Positions 26,878 to 38,598 of a stretch of DNA of 64,000 nucleotides are shown one piece after another. The notes under the pieces were generated by a model. That model was not told where the DNA came from. It searched no databases and saw only the letters and a program-made list of their open reading frames with translations. Source of the stretch: Monosporascus cannonballus (Eukaryota > Ascomycota > Sordariomycetes > Xylariales); NCBI GenBank assembly GCA_004154925.1, contig QJNS01000010.1, positions 496,001 to 560,000 on the forward strand, written 5' to 3'. The position numbers and the translations under genes were made by a program. Within the stretch, counting starts at the first letter, position 1. Each line of letters starts with the position of its first letter.

Positions 26878-27610
26878 GGGTCCCACAGCTCCAATCTCTT
26901 CGCTGTATGGCTCCAATTTCCATGGGCCCGGGTTGTGTGCCATAGGGAGTAGAAGGTGCGTCGCGTCGTTTGCTCTGATTGGCCTTGTTGCTTTCTTGCT
27001 TATGGGTGTACTGTCCCTTTTTCTCCCTTCATCGTTCCTACTGACGATTGTCAATTTTTACGGCTTCCGCAATATTCTTGTCGAAAATTTTAAGTCGCTC
27101 CATCTTAATGATTTCGTTCTTAACGTCTTTTTTCAACCCTTTGTAAAACCTATCGATTAGGTTATTTTCTTCATTATTTGTTCATCCCGCCTTAGCTATA
27201 AGATTCTTAAAAGTAACTGCATATTTCGAGGTAGGTCCTTTCTGCTTTAATTGCAGGATGTGTTATACCGCAGTTCTTTTCTCATCTGGATTTTCGAAAT
27301 TAGCTTTAAGTTTCTTCTCGAAGTTAATATAATCGGCAAAAAGTTTTCGTATGGATTTCTTTTGGTCGTTTTTGACATGCTCTAGATAATTTCTTATTGT
27401 AGGCTCGAACCAGTTTGTAACGGAATAGATATGTAAGCGAGGTGATGGCCGAGCAATCGCAAACCATTCTAAGAAATAAGTATATTAACAGATTTCTATC
27501 TTAGTTGTATGCGTATTCGCCCGGGTATGGGATTTTGTAGTTGTCCTAAACAGGTGGGTTAGCGATTAGTCGTCGATATTTAACCGTACTTCCCGTATTT
27601 TTTTATTTCC
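26878..27610 (-). pseudogene. Element E gag, N-terminal and middle part
   Basis: The minus strand reads NWFEPTIRNYLEHVKNDQKK, then a segment with KLFADYINFEKKLKANFENP, then LIDRFYKGLKKDVKNEI and PMEIGAI. This is the retrotransposon gag domain (capsid-like region) of fungal Ty3/gypsy elements, in the expected order. Three in-frame stops and one shift are present, but base composition is much nearer normal than in surrounding repeats. The gag continues at 21095 after element D. A frame on the opposite strand (26867-27160) is only a shadow of this gag. Confidence 0.75.
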
Positions 27611-27770
27611 CTATATTGTTTTTTTTAGTTATTAGTTTTTAGCAGTAATTTGTTAGTTACATGCTGAAGTGGGGCAGGGTGTTACGCCCATAATCAGCCT
27701 CGGCTGATCGGAAGGCCTAAACCTTACATGTATATTAAGAAGTTCTTTTTCGCCATAGGTTCAACCCCAA
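27611..27770 (-). repeat. Element E leader and partial 5' LTR
   Basis: Beyond the gag start a short leader is followed by a boundary GGGGCAGGG|TGTTACGCCC at 27680, where TG/TGTTACG looks like the LTR edge next to the primer-binding side. The LTR is cut at 27770 by element C, whose LTR starts TGTGACGGCT at 27771. The remainder of the E LTR was not found on the far side of the stack. Confidence 0.4.
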
Positions 27771-27890
27771 TGTGACGGCTAGACGGCTTAACCAATTATT
27801 AAACCTAAGTCGTACGAGTTTATGTTAGAAGGAATATCGTGGAATTCTGAGCAATAAAAATAACTTAGTTACGTTTCGTAATACCAAAGG
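27771..27890 (-). repeat. 3' LTR of element C, first part
   Basis: The sequence TGTGACGGCTAGACGGCTTA to CCAAAGG is the R-U5-like half of a gypsy LTR. It breaks off at CGTTT (27891-27895), and the continuation TAAGTAACGAATTG starts right after a second CGTTT at 35599-35603. Element A therefore inserted inside this LTR. Joined, the LTR measures 377 bp. Confidence 0.8.
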
Positions 27891-27895
27891 CGTTT

Positions 27896-28265
27896 TGTGA
27901 CGGCTAGGCGGTTTAACCAACTATTAAACCTTAGTCGTACGAGTTTATGCTGATAGGAGTATCGTAAAATTCTGAACAATAGATGCAGTAATATATTACG
28001 TCTCGTAATACTAAAGGTGCCGAAATTATATTACAAACGATTAATATTAACAAATATTGTAAGCTGGTATTAATTAAATTATGGAAATAACGAACGTATT
28101 ATATTTAATTATAATTTGCATTAATCCTAGAATTCGCTGGACTCGCCAGCGATCCCCGCGATTCAGGACTCGCTGGACTTGCTAGCGATCCCTGAGGTTA
28201 CGTGATTTATAATAGCCCCATTCCTTTTAACCGTTTCTGGTTGCACCAAGTAATTGGGTTATAAT
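27896..28265 (-). repeat. 3' LTR of element A
   Basis: It starts TGTGACGGCTAGGCGGTTTA (edge of the conserved R-U5 half) and ends GGGTTATAATA. Its U3 half holds two units of a ~36-bp repeat of the form GAATTCGCTGGACTCGCCAGCGATCC. Flanked on the outside by the CGTTT target duplication. Confidence 0.8.
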
Positions 28266-28368
28266 ACGGTCTTTCCTCTTCCAAGATCTTTATATTAAAG
28301 ATTATTTTGTAACCACTTATTCCGAAATATCTTCTTGCGTTAGGAAATATGCTAAACCTTTTTCCAAG

Positions 28369-28837
28369 ACGAAAACTATGCAGCGCGATTCGTTGCTGGC
28401 TGCTGTTTTATCGGCTGATCTTCGTGAAATAACGCCTTGTTCATATTACGAACGGCGGAAATTTAAATGTAAATTATTTGACAGGGATTTTTTTTCTTAT
28501 TTTCGTATGTTCGTTACTAATAGACCAATTATGACGTTCGCGGTCTTAATCCGGAATAACTGCAGAAAATTACCGCCTAATACCACAAATTTGAAAAAGA
28601 GTTAAAGGCCGTTATGGAGGCTAAAAAGCTTGTCAAAGCTTATAAGTGCCGTATTTCGAAATAAAAAAAATGTGGTATAACAAAATGATAAAAGCCGTAT
28701 CCCGTGGTATCGACAATCTGGAAGAACTGGAAAAGTTGAAACGTCAAGAAAAACGAGCCGAACTGGAGACCTTTAAGACTATGTCGGCAAAGGCTGCGCC
28801 TCTCCTCGATTGGTCCAACTTTAAGCCCACCGATTAG
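28369..28837 (+). pseudogene. Antisense accessory ORF of element A
   Basis: The plus strand, opposite to gag-pol, reads PCSYYERRKFKCKLFDRD (Cys-rich start), later HKFEKELKAVMEAKKLVK, and then a clean 63-codon frame with MIKAVSRGIDNLEELEKLKR and the end LLDWSNFKPTD. The layout is a Cys-rich, possibly zinc-binding head, a charged helical region likely to form a coiled coil, and a short acidic tail. One frame break lies at ~28570-28610. Similar 'RGIDxLEELE' helices occur in repeat-associated hypothetical proteins of ascomycetes (from memory, uncertain). This copy is the least mutated of five. Function unknown. Confidence 0.6.
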
Positions 28838-29584
28838 TCGTCTATTAATTAAGGAGCCTTTAACCCCGTTAATTTCGGCGTTGCTAGTGAAAGTTCTTTA
28901 ATAAACGCTGGGCATTTATATGATTCTTAGCTGGTTCCCAGATGTTTTCGAAATTTGGGTGCTTTTTTTTATTTGATTAGGTATTAAGTAAGTCCGTTTT
29001 CCGTTTTTTTTCTCGAATATTTTTTTCCACTTTATACGATTGTTTATTTTCCGCCTCCATATCGTCTTATATTATGTACATTCTTATGGTATTAGCTTTT
29101 AATTCGAATAAGAAAATATAGAAAATGGGATAGAGCTTAATATTTAATGGGAGTTTTAATTGATAATTACTTTCTAAAATTTTCTTGGCGATTTTATATA
29201 GTCCGATATATTTGAAATCGAGTTTTTTTAATTAGGTCGTTTTGTTTAAATCTTTTTATGGCGAGGTAAACTATTTTTTTTCGAAGGTTAATCTTTTTAA
29301 CCGTTTTTCGTTATAGTATTTGTTTATCTAGTTGCGTACGAATTCTAATTCTGTTTTTAATTTTTAATATAGCTATTTAAATTATTTTGATCTTAAGATT
29401 GCTTTGATATTAATAAGTTTATTATTTGTATTTCTGTAAATATCTGGTAAAAAATCGAAATTGGCGTTTATTAACATTATTTTAATATTTTCGTAATAGC
29501 TGATATTATATATCAATTATGCCGTAGGCAACTTTTTAACCCAGTTGTTTTATTTATAGTTAATGTAGTATCGTAAGTATATTT

Positions 29585-29665
29585 TTAATATCTGGTTTAA
29601 CCGTTCTGTTTATTTATCCGTTTAAGGTCTGAATGCGCTGGATAACTTGTGATTTAGGCCGATCT
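29585..29665 (-). pseudogene. Integrase trace of element A
   Basis: The minus strand reads HKLSSAFRP*TDK*TERLNQ, matching the HPQTDGQTERxNQ motif near the catalytic Glu of gypsy integrases. Gly and Gln codons turned into Lys or stop as expected from RIP. The integrase would join cDNA to host DNA; this one cannot be made. Confidence 0.7.
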
Positions 29666-31089
29666 GCGCTATAAGGCCTTGCCAAAATTTTGAGGTAAAA
29701 ATGATTTCTTTATTAAAAATAGTTTCATAGGATAATCCGTATATCCTCAAAATATTTTTGAAGAAAATATATATTATTTGTTCGGCGTTAGTACCTTTAT
29801 AAAAAGTTAAAAAACAAGAAAATTTCGTAAATCGATTAATAATAACGAAAATTCTATTATAATGTACTTTTGTCGCTGAGTTTTCAGATAAAAAGAGTTA
29901 GGTAATAAAATTCATAATGATCGAATTTCATAGTTTTTCTAAAATTAGTAACGGTTATAATTTTCCGTATAGTGTATATCGTTATATCTTAGCCTTATTA
30001 CAAAGATTATATTATCGTCGTATTTTTTTCAATCGTTATTTTATTTTAAGAAAGAAAATATATACGTTAAAGTCGTTATAAGATTTTATAGATCTCTGGG
30101 GATCTATATAGCTGGTATTTATATATTTCTTGTACTAAGTGCTTTTGGTATTTTGCTAGAACTTATATTTTGTCCATTTTTTGATCCTTTAGGAGATTAT
30201 TTTTATATTTCCAGATTTTCTAATATATATCAAAAGGTACTGCCCCAATTGTTATAATCTGTTGCAGACGTAAATATTCCTTTATAATGGTATCGAAAAT
30301 TATATAGCTAATTTTAACCAATTTCTTTTTAAAGTTTGGTCGCTTGCTTAAAGTATTGGTTCTGCCGTTTTTTAAACACTTTTTATAGATAATAACGAAG
30401 TTAAAATTTGTCAATTTCTTTATATATTTTAATTGTGGTTTGATAAGCTCTTCAGTCTTAATAAAACGGGTAAGATTTTAATAATCCGTATACACTGTAA
30501 CTTGATACAAATTTCCTTTTAGGAAATATTTAAATTCTTTAAAAGCCATAATAATAGCCATATATTTCTTATTTGGAATACTGTAATTAACTTATATTTC
30601 TTTCAATTTTTATAAAAAAAAGGCATAGGATATAACGTATCTTAATTATTTCGTTGTCCGATTACTGTATTTAACATGTAATCTAAAATATCGATTTTTA
30701 ATTTAACGGAGCGGGTTAAAATATATGTAATTAATACTGGCTTATTAATAATCCTATTTTTAATTTCTTAAAACGCCATTTTTTTATTTCGAACATATAT
30801 TTAACTTCTTCTTTTCGTAAAATTAATTAAGAGTATAATTATTTTCTTAAAGGTCTAAATAAACTCCCTGTAATAATTATCGAATTTAAAGAATACCTAT
30901 ATCTTTTTGATCATGGTTAACGCCTGCTATTTTGTAACCGTAACAATTCTTTTTTAGATTTATTCTGATATATCCTAAGATAATGATATGTCCTAGATAT
31001 TTTACTTTCTGTACGTAGAATTAACTTTTTTCTGCGTTTATAAGCAGCCTGACGACCTATAAGGCTTGGAGAAATTTATGAATATATTC

Positions 31090-31160
31090 TGCACATGCTT
31101 TTTCTGTTTTTGAAAAAATAAATATGTCGTCAAGAAAGCAAACAATAAATATGTTAAGGT
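31090..31160 (-). pseudogene. Reverse transcriptase catalytic trace of element A
   Basis: The minus strand reads NIFIVCFLDDIFIFSKTE, the gypsy VxYLDDILIFSKT motif with both catalytic Asp intact. The frame has stops elsewhere. Downstream on the minus strand, the region 30560-30680 reads SDYMLNTVIGQRNN, the SDYAxGAVLxQ motif of the family's RNase H. Confidence 0.75.
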
Positions 31161-33284
31161 ATTTTCGTAATATATAATTTATTATTCGTTAGAAAGTTGT
31201 TGACACGTTCGTAAGTCCTATTAGTATAACTAAGTATTTAAATAGTCTATATTTTGTCCTATAAAGTTATTTTTTATTCGTATTTTTTAATCCTATTAAA
31301 GTTATATACATCTTTAAAATCTAATACTATGAATTATTTAATTCTATAAAATTGATTTTTTTATTTCCGTATTCAGGAATAATGGTATTTAGTTTTTAAT
31401 AATGATATCGTTTAATTGTCGATAATTACCCACAAATCGTAATTTTTTTTTACGTACGAAAAATATTAGATATTCTGTTTGTAATTTCGAAAATCGAATT
31501 TATCCTTTTTATAACCAATCTTTTAGGCATTTTTTTAAAAATGCGTAATTCGTTTTCGTTAAAAATATAGATAAGGTAAAATTTCGTCGAAAACCTTTTT
31601 TAGGGATTATCTTATAATCCTATTCGTTATATTCTAGTAGTTTTATATCGAGCTTTTTCTTAAAAAGCTGCTTATATCGATGGTATTATGGTGGTATATT
31701 AATTAAACTTTTTAATTTTTAGAACTGTTATTTTATATCGTTATTTAATTACCTTAATTCCGTTTTGATAATAGTAATAATATATTATATTTTTTAAAGG
31801 CTTACCTTTTTCTTATATCTTGTCCTTTTAAGTGATAAAGTATTTATCGTATCCTTATGCTTGCATTCGTCGCTATTCTGGATCGAATATCAAGATTTTA
31901 ATTTTTCTTTTTTTATTTATTGATAAGATATAAAGCAAATCTTACTTAGTTAATTTCTTTATCAAGTCAGACTTCGTATTAGCGTATTTATAGTAATCTT
32001 AGGATTATATCGTAATTCTTAAATGGCACAATGTTGAAATTAATTATCTAGTATCGCCCTTAAATAAAAATCTCAAGGTAATTAATTTTGCGTATAAATT
32101 TTCCGTTGTTATAAATAAATTTCTAACTTTCTATAATTGTTGCTATATAGAATTTTAATTTGAATTTCTATAATAATATAAGCGTATGCATCACATTTCG
32201 TACAATATAATTTTCGCTCAACGTTTCGCAGTATATTATTGCGGTATATTAATACATTTTAATTCGTATATCCAAAATAGTAAGGTTATTAATGGCTTTT
32301 ATCGTCGTATTTCAAGCCTTTCTTTGAAGTTTTTTCTAAATTTCTTAAATTTCGTTATCTTACAGCTTTTTTATAGATAACTTTTTTTTAATTCCATTTT
32401 AAGTTTTTCGAATTTTGCTTATATTTCTATATATAACGCGTTAAATTACTGCATTTGTCGTTGTTATCGGCCTAATATTTTTTCGAATTATATTAATTGG
32501 TTTTAATTTTGGTATAATTTCTTTCTTTATTAGGTAAATTGTTTTCTTATAATTTCGACCGTATTCTATTATACGTCGTATTAATTATCGTTTCACAGCT
32601 CGCCTATAATTCAACGTATTTTTTTCTTAATAGCTTTTTTTATTAAAGTCTGTAATAAATATCAATTGAAAATCAAAATCTATAATGGTTTTTTAGCAGT
32701 ATTTCTTTATTATATACTGGATTAATTCCTTTTTCGTTTGGTGGTTATATTATTTGTAATAACAAGAAACGTTTTCTTACGTGTATTAGTCTTTTTCGGA
32801 TTAGCTTTTTATTTCGCCCAGTTAGTAAATATTATTTCTTAGAGTTCTAAATCTAAAATATCGATATTATTATTTATTATTTTTGTTAATTCCGGTTCGG
32901 TTTGGAAACTCGAATCTCATATAATATATATAGGTAATTCTTCCATATTTGTGCTATTTCTATTTTTCGTAATCGGGATATACTTGTCGTCAACAATATA
33001 TGGCATATATTCTGCCGTATCGATCAAGAGCTTCAGAACAAATTTCTTTTATTTAATCCTAGTATTTTCGTAATTATCTTTATAATTCTTCTTGTTATAA
33101 TCGCAACGCTTCTTAAGCCAGTTTCTTGGCTTTTTTATTTTTTATTAGATTTTTCGTTATAAAAGGCCCGATACGTACTTAGGTCGAATCATATTAATAG
33201 ATTTTCTTTCGTTCTTTTGATTTTCTCTGGACTTCTTTTAGGTACGAGTTTTCAGTTATTTTGACGGGAGTTTTTTAAGTGTCT

Positions 33285-33345
33285 TATATTATGCTATCTT
33301 ATATCCTATTTTGTTATAATTAAAATATTTGATCTGGCTTCAGTT
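33285..33345 (-). pseudogene. Gag zinc-knuckle trace of element A
   Basis: The minus strand reads KYFNYNKIGYKIA, which corresponds to KCFNCNKIGHKI in element C with both Cys and the His changed to Tyr by G-to-A and C-to-T mutation. Confidence 0.5.
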
Positions 33346-35270
33346 CTTTCTTTGAGTAACCCTTAGTCCTATAGATTCTGGTTCCGTATCGTAAGAAATA
33401 TTACCGCGTTAAGGAATACTGATATTAGCCATATATCGGGATTTGTTATCATTTTTTCTTTTAATAACTTTAGTACGCCAGATATATTATCGATCGTCGA
33501 TTTTAATTGCTATAACGATATAATTTGATAAATAATTAAACCGGTTCAGCTTAAAAAGCTTTTTTAATGTCTCCTTTTTCAAATCATCGAATGACTTGGC
33601 CATTAATACTTTTTATTCTTAATTTAATTTAGATATTAATTAAACAAACGTATGCATACCGTTAGAGTTTCGAAAAACTATATTAATTTTTTGGTACCCT
33701 TTAATCGGGACGAAATTATTACTTATATATATCCCGTTACCTCATACGGTAGGTTCAAAATTTAGGAATTTGTTAATTAAGTTAAAGATATATATTGTGG
33801 ATTTTAAGTCCAAAATAGCTAAATTTCTTAAAAAGTAAGATAAAGTATTTATAGCGTTACGTTATTTAATAATTAAAAAGCATGCCAATATTTATCGTAC
33901 CTTTTTTAAGAATTAATTTATCTTTTATATAATAAAATTTTCTATAATTTTGGATAGGCGGTCGATTTTTTCCTTTAAAGATTAATCGGCGGAAATTCGT
34001 TTTTGGATATATGTTATTACTTTATCGTTAAAACGGAAATTTCTTGGGGTTTTCCTATGGAATATATAATAATAATTAGATAATATATAGTAATTAATTA
34101 AGCACGTTTTATAACGAGTACCTTATGTGTTTAATTTTTAACGCTTTTGTTTATTACCGCTTTAATCCGTATAGGAACCTTTACGGTTACCTTATTTCGG
34201 CTTACGGTTTAAGGGTTTTTTTTGCAGTTAAAGGTTAATATTTTTAGAATTTTCTTAATTAAGATCATTTTAATTAAGAAAGTTTATAGGTATTTTATGG
34301 AACGTTAAAAACGGTACTTTAATATTTCGTAATATAGATATAAAATAAGTTATAGCCTAATAATCCAGAAAATTAACTGCCGTTTTTTGAAAACTAATTA
34401 TATTATTATCGATCTCGGCCTTTTTTATTATCTGGAAAATAGTAATCTATATCCTAATTATAAGGGCTAATATTATATATAAGTCGTTAACTTATATAAT
34501 TGTCGTTTTCGTTTTTGGAATATTATATCGTTATTTTAAGGTTATTATTTCTTATTATTTTACGATTTATTTCTTTAATTTTTTGCCAGATTTCAAAGTT
34601 TATTTTAACGTTTCGTAATATTTTCGTTAAGTATTAATTAGGAATTTGCTGTCGTACATTTTGCCGGATTCGCTTAGGTTGGCGTATTATTGCCGTAAAT
34701 TCTTTCCTAGAAAAAAAGCCAATTTTTTTAATCGTTAAAAATACCGATTTTAAAACTTATTTCGTAAGGTCGTTAATGCTTTTGCGAAAAGTATCGTATT
34801 TCCGATTTTTGTAAGTATACGCCGTAAAATCTTAATTATAGGCTTATTTGCTTTCGGTCGTTATTTTAAGGGTATTCGTTAAGTAACTGGCATAATCGAT
34901 TTTTTCGATAGCTTTTCCGGAGGATGTAAATATAAATAAGGAACCGTTTGGGGTATTAGTTCGTATTATATAGCGGATTCGTTTCTTTAGGTAAAAGGCT
35001 ATATTGGGTTTAATAGATTTAACAAGTTATTAAAAGTTCCAATCAAGATCGATATAATTCCAAATATCGAACGCGTATGCTTTAAATTAGAATTCGCCTT
35101 TGAAACGATTTTAGTTCTTGGGTCCTTTATAAATAACGGAGAACGTTGACGGTATGGTTACTATTATTATTGGCGTATTTCGATAATTATAACTAATATA
35201 TAACTTCTATCGTTTTAGCAGTAATGGATTAATTAATATATGCCCTAATTAAACGAATAAAACTTTTAAT

Positions 35271-35598
35271 TGTTAAATATAAGGGATATCAGTTATATAT
35301 GTATTGATCGACTAATTGCAAGTGCTTTAGAACGCGTACTGCATTTTAAGGTGATCTAGTCCCGGAACATATATGTTCCGATCAGAGGGAATCTTCCGTA
35401 TATGGGGTGCTAGAGCACCCCCTGCTAGCTGACAGGATTCGCTAATGATCTCCGCGATCCAGAACTTGCTGGATTCGTTAGCGATTCTCGCAATCTAGGA
35501 CTCGCTGAACTTGCCAGCGATCTCTGGGGTCACGTGGCTTGTAGTAGCCCCACTTTTCTTAACCGTTTCTGGTCGCGCCAAGTAGTTAGGTTATGACA
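35271..35598 (-). repeat. 5' LTR of element A, atypical half
   Basis: It ends GTTATGACA next to the CGTTT duplication and shares the U3 half (three units of the ~36-bp GCTGGA..CGCCAGCGAT repeat, CACGTGGCTTGTAGTAGCCCCAC) with the 3' LTR. The other half starts TGTTAAATATAAGGGATATC instead of TGTGACGGCTAGG. It holds a perfect 18-bp palindrome CGGAACATATATGTTCCG (35363-35380) and a hairpin GGGGTGCT-AG-AGCACCCC (35404-35421). Start assigned from the TG and from the end of gag-related sequence. Confidence 0.6.
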
Positions 35599-35603
35599 CG
35601 TTT

Positions 35604-35855
35604 TAAGTAACGAATTGTTATTATAAGCTGAAATTATTTAAATTATGGGAATAACAAGTATATATATTTATATTTTAGATTAAACCCTTAAGCCTTTTAA
35701 GCCTTTTGAGTTTTTCTGCTAGCTTAAGGGGCTTAAGGTATTCGACAACTTAAAACCTTTGAGCCAATTACGTGACATCTAGGCTTAGTTCGGAGATAAC
35801 CTTTTTTTGTAGTCACGATCGTGTGCAGGGAAGCCAAAACTATTAGATTATAATA
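35604..35855 (-). repeat. 3' LTR of element C, second part
   Basis: It resumes the LTR interrupted at 27890. It contains the C/F-type U3 with repeated CTTAAG blocks (CCCTTAAGCCTTTTAAGCC, GCTTAAGGGGCTTAAGG) and CCTTTGAGCCAATTACGTGA. It ends GATTATAATA. Pyrimidine-rich CTTTCTTTTTCT follows, the plus-strand image of a polypurine tract, as expected beside a 3' LTR of a minus-strand element. Confidence 0.8.
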
Positions 35856-36144
35856 CGATCTTTCTTTTTCTAAAATCTTTATCTTTAAAAATCAAATCGT
35901 TTATTTGTTAATTTTAATAAGTAACCTTCTTTTTTCATATTTATTATATCGGGTCGTATTGAAAATCTCGTTTGCGTAAACGTATTAATATTTTCATTTT
36001 TTAAAAACATATTCAATATTTTAATTTTAAAATATCCTTTTGTTTTCATTATAAGAAAAAGGCGTAAGGTACAAGATTGCTTAAAGGTTCTTAAAATATG
36101 CGCTATATATTTATTGTAGCGGCTTTTATAATATTTTTAATCCT

Positions 36145-36459
36145 TTTAAAATTAAGTATCAAAACCTTTTAAACGAAAAGGATCGTTTAAATCGCAAGAA
36201 AAAACAAATTCGTAAAACGTTGCAAACTGCTGCTAATAAACTAGATCGTTTGCAAAAATAAAAACAATTACTTCGTCGTTATAGTATCAAGATATTTCGT
36301 CGTAATATTTAAAGCGCGAAAGCGATATAAGAATTTGAAAGTTTCGAAAAAGAACAGAAATAACTGAAGACTGTCGTTATAACTGTTACGTTAATACAAG
36401 CCGCGCTTCCGACCGGCTAGTTTAAGGTCGATACTATTGATTGGTCGGCCGGTAATTAG
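36145..36459 (+). pseudogene. Antisense accessory ORF of element C
   Basis: The plus strand reads LLNEKDRLNRKKKQIRKTLQ, TAANKLDRLQK, RRYSIKIFRRNI and ends VDTIDWSAGN before TAG. Four stops interrupt 104 codons. It aligns throughout with the copy in element F (50941-51277), with conserved heptad-like hydrophobic spacing and high Lys/Arg/Gln content. It lies between integrase and 3' LTR, opposite to gag-pol, as in A, B, F and G. Confidence 0.55.
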
Positions 36460-37179
36460 AGCGCGCCCGTTGTTATTAGTAAAAGTTCTTTAATAAATAA
36501 TGGGCGCCAATAAAGTTGTTAGCGGGTTTCCAGGTGTTCTCGGCGTCCGAGTGCTTTTTTGACTTAATTAGATACTGGATAAATCCGTTTTTTTATATCG
36601 AATATTTTTTTATTTCGTAATTTATTTTATCCTTTATTTTTATATTGTTTTATACCGTATGCGCCTTAATTATATCCTCAGTTAACCTAAGTAAGAAGCT
36701 TTATAAAATTAAATAAAATTTAATTTTTTCATAAGAATTCTAATAAATAAGTGTTTTCTAAAACTTTCTTAATAATTTTGTATAAACCGATATATTTAAA
36801 ATCGAGTTTTTTATTAGGTCGTTTTCTTTTAAATATTGTTTGTAATGAGATAAACCATTCTCTTTTTTTAAAAAGGTTTTTTTAATTTGTTCTGATTATA
36901 ATATTTGCTTATTTAATTTCGTACGAATTTTAGCTCTTTTTTCATCTTCTGATATAACTGTCTTAATTATTTTAACGTAAAAATTACTTTGATGTTAACA
37001 GGTTTATTATTTTGTGCTTTTTTGTACATTTCCGAGAAAAAATCAAAATTAGCGTTCGCAGGTATTATTCTAATATTTTTGTAATAACTGGTAATATATA
37101 CTAATTATACGATTAATACTTTTTCAACCCAATTATTTTGTTTATAATAAATATAATATTGTAAATATGTTTCTAATAT

Positions 37180-37245
37180 CTTATATAATAGTTTTATTTA
37201 TTCGTTCGTTTAAAGTTCAAATATAGTAAATAACTTATAAGTTAT
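37180..37245 (-). pseudogene. Integrase trace of element C
   Basis: The reverse complement aligns with the HPQTDGQTERxNQ region of A and F at the same distance from the antisense ORF. It is heavily mutated, and recognisable mainly by alignment with the other copies. Confidence 0.5.
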
Positions 37246-37611
37246 ATTAATCTGTAATATAAAATCTTGAAAAAATTTGAAGTAAATGTAGTTTCTTTAT
37301 TGGAAAAACTCTTGTATAATAATCTATATATGCTGAAAATATTTCTAAAAAAGATATATGTTATTTGTTCGACATTGGTATCTTTATAATATAGTAGGAA
37401 ATAAGAAACTTTTGTAAATCGATCGACGATATAAAAATGTTATCGTAATATATTTTTATCGCTAGTTCTTCTGATAAGAGAAGTTTGGTAATAAAATTCA
37501 TAATAACCGAATTCTATAGTTATTCTAATACTGGTAATAGTTGCAGTTTTTCGTAGGGCTTACATCGTCGTACTTTAGTTTTGCTACAAAGGTTATACTG
37601 CTGTCGTATTT

Positions 37612-37993
37612 TGTAACGAGCTAGGAGTTTAACTAACTATTAAACCTTAGTCGTACGAGTTTATGTTGGCAAGAGTATCGTGGGAATCTGAGCAATAAAT
37701 ACAGTAATTGTATCACGTCTCATAATATTAAGGGTGCCTTGGGTAACGATGTTATATTGCAAGCTGAAGCTATCTAGACTATAGAAATAATAAGCGTATA
37801 TATCTTGATTTTTTTATTACTGCTTATCTTTACTTAGCAAAGCCTTATTAAACAATTATTTAATATTGCTTATTAGTACTTAATCGTATTTAATTAAGAC
37901 CCGTTAAACACTAATTACGTAACCTTAAACTAACATAACTTTGTGATCTTGGTTGGACCGTTTTCGTAAGCCCGGTTAATTTAAGTCGTAACA
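37612..37993 (-). repeat. 3' LTR of element B
   Basis: It starts TGTAACGAGCTAGGAGTTTA and ends TTTAAGTCGTAACA. The U3 half has B/G-type repeats of the GCTTA(G/T)TA kind (AAACAATTATTTAATATTGC, TTGCTTATTAGTACTTAA in RIP-altered form) and GATCTTGGTTGGACCGTTTT. Confidence 0.85.
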
Positions 37994-38298
37994 CGATTTC
38001 CCCTTTTTCCAAATTTTGCTCTTAAGATTTTTTTTTCTCTTTTGGTAAGCCTTTTTCCCTTAAGATATCAACCCGTATTACTAAAAATCGTTATCAGGTT
38101 TTTTCGTCTACCGCGTAACGTCAAAATCTGCTTTTTATTTTCGACTATTTTAATTTTAAAGTTATGCCGTATTCCTTGTATTTTTTTAAAGGCTAAAAAT
38201 GCAAAATAATAAAGAATGTTTTTAAATGTAAGGCGTACGTTAAACGTAATTATTCTTATAATAATAATAGCGTTTTCTTAATTTCATTAAAAAATATT

Positions 38299-38598
38299 CG
38301 TACCGAAAATTCACGTTTAAAACCCGAAAAAGGTTTTACGAAAAAACGTTTTTTAGAGTTGCAAAAACGCTATTAGCAAAAAATAAACGAGGCCATTACG
38401 CAATTAATTCGTTTTCGGAAACAGAAAGCATGTTTTCGTTCAAAAGAAATTAAAATAGTACAACAAAAACTGTAATTTTTAAAGGAGCTGAAAAAACAGG
38501 AGCGCTAGGAGCAGGCCAACGCCGAAACCTTTTTAGCCGCTTTAGCTCCTTCCCTTAAACTGCCTGACGTTACCTGGCCGCTGAAAAACGTCGATTAG
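38299..38598 (+). pseudogene. Antisense accessory ORF of element B
   Basis: One hundred codons on the plus strand, with three stops, read ENSRLKPEKGFTKKRFLELQ, INEAITQLIRFRKQKACFR, SKEIKIVQQKL and end SLKLPDVTWPLKNVD before TAG. A possible Cys-containing start, LCRIPCIFLKAKNA, lies upstream near 38173. The protein would be a basic, Gln/Glu/Lys-rich helix with a short W-containing acidic end. It aligns with the copy in G (INEAIIRLIRFRK, NTEAFLAAL) and less closely with those in A, C and F. Confidence 0.6.

Larger units (their letters stand above)
27896..35598 (-). mobile_element. Element A: Ty3/gypsy LTR retrotransposon, minus strand
   Basis: A perfect 5-bp duplication CGTTT (27891-27895, 35599-35603) brackets 7703 bp. 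On the minus strand the order is 5' LTR (35271-35598), gag, zinc-knuckle region (~33300), reverse transcriptase (~31140), RNase H (~30600), integrase (~29600) and 3' LTR (27896-28265). A frame on the plus strand lies between integrase and 3' LTR. All pol and gag frames are broken by RIP. The two LTRs agree in their U3 half only, which is odd for one insertion (see findings). PPT-like CTTTCCTCTTCC follows the 3' LTR. Confidence 0.85.

Noticed and set aside
27891..28018. Tandem duplication of an LTR start (two TGTGACGG copies 125 bp apart)
   Set aside because: It is not a tandem repeat: the first copy is the C LTR interrupted by element A, as the CGTTT duplication and the continuation at 35604 show.
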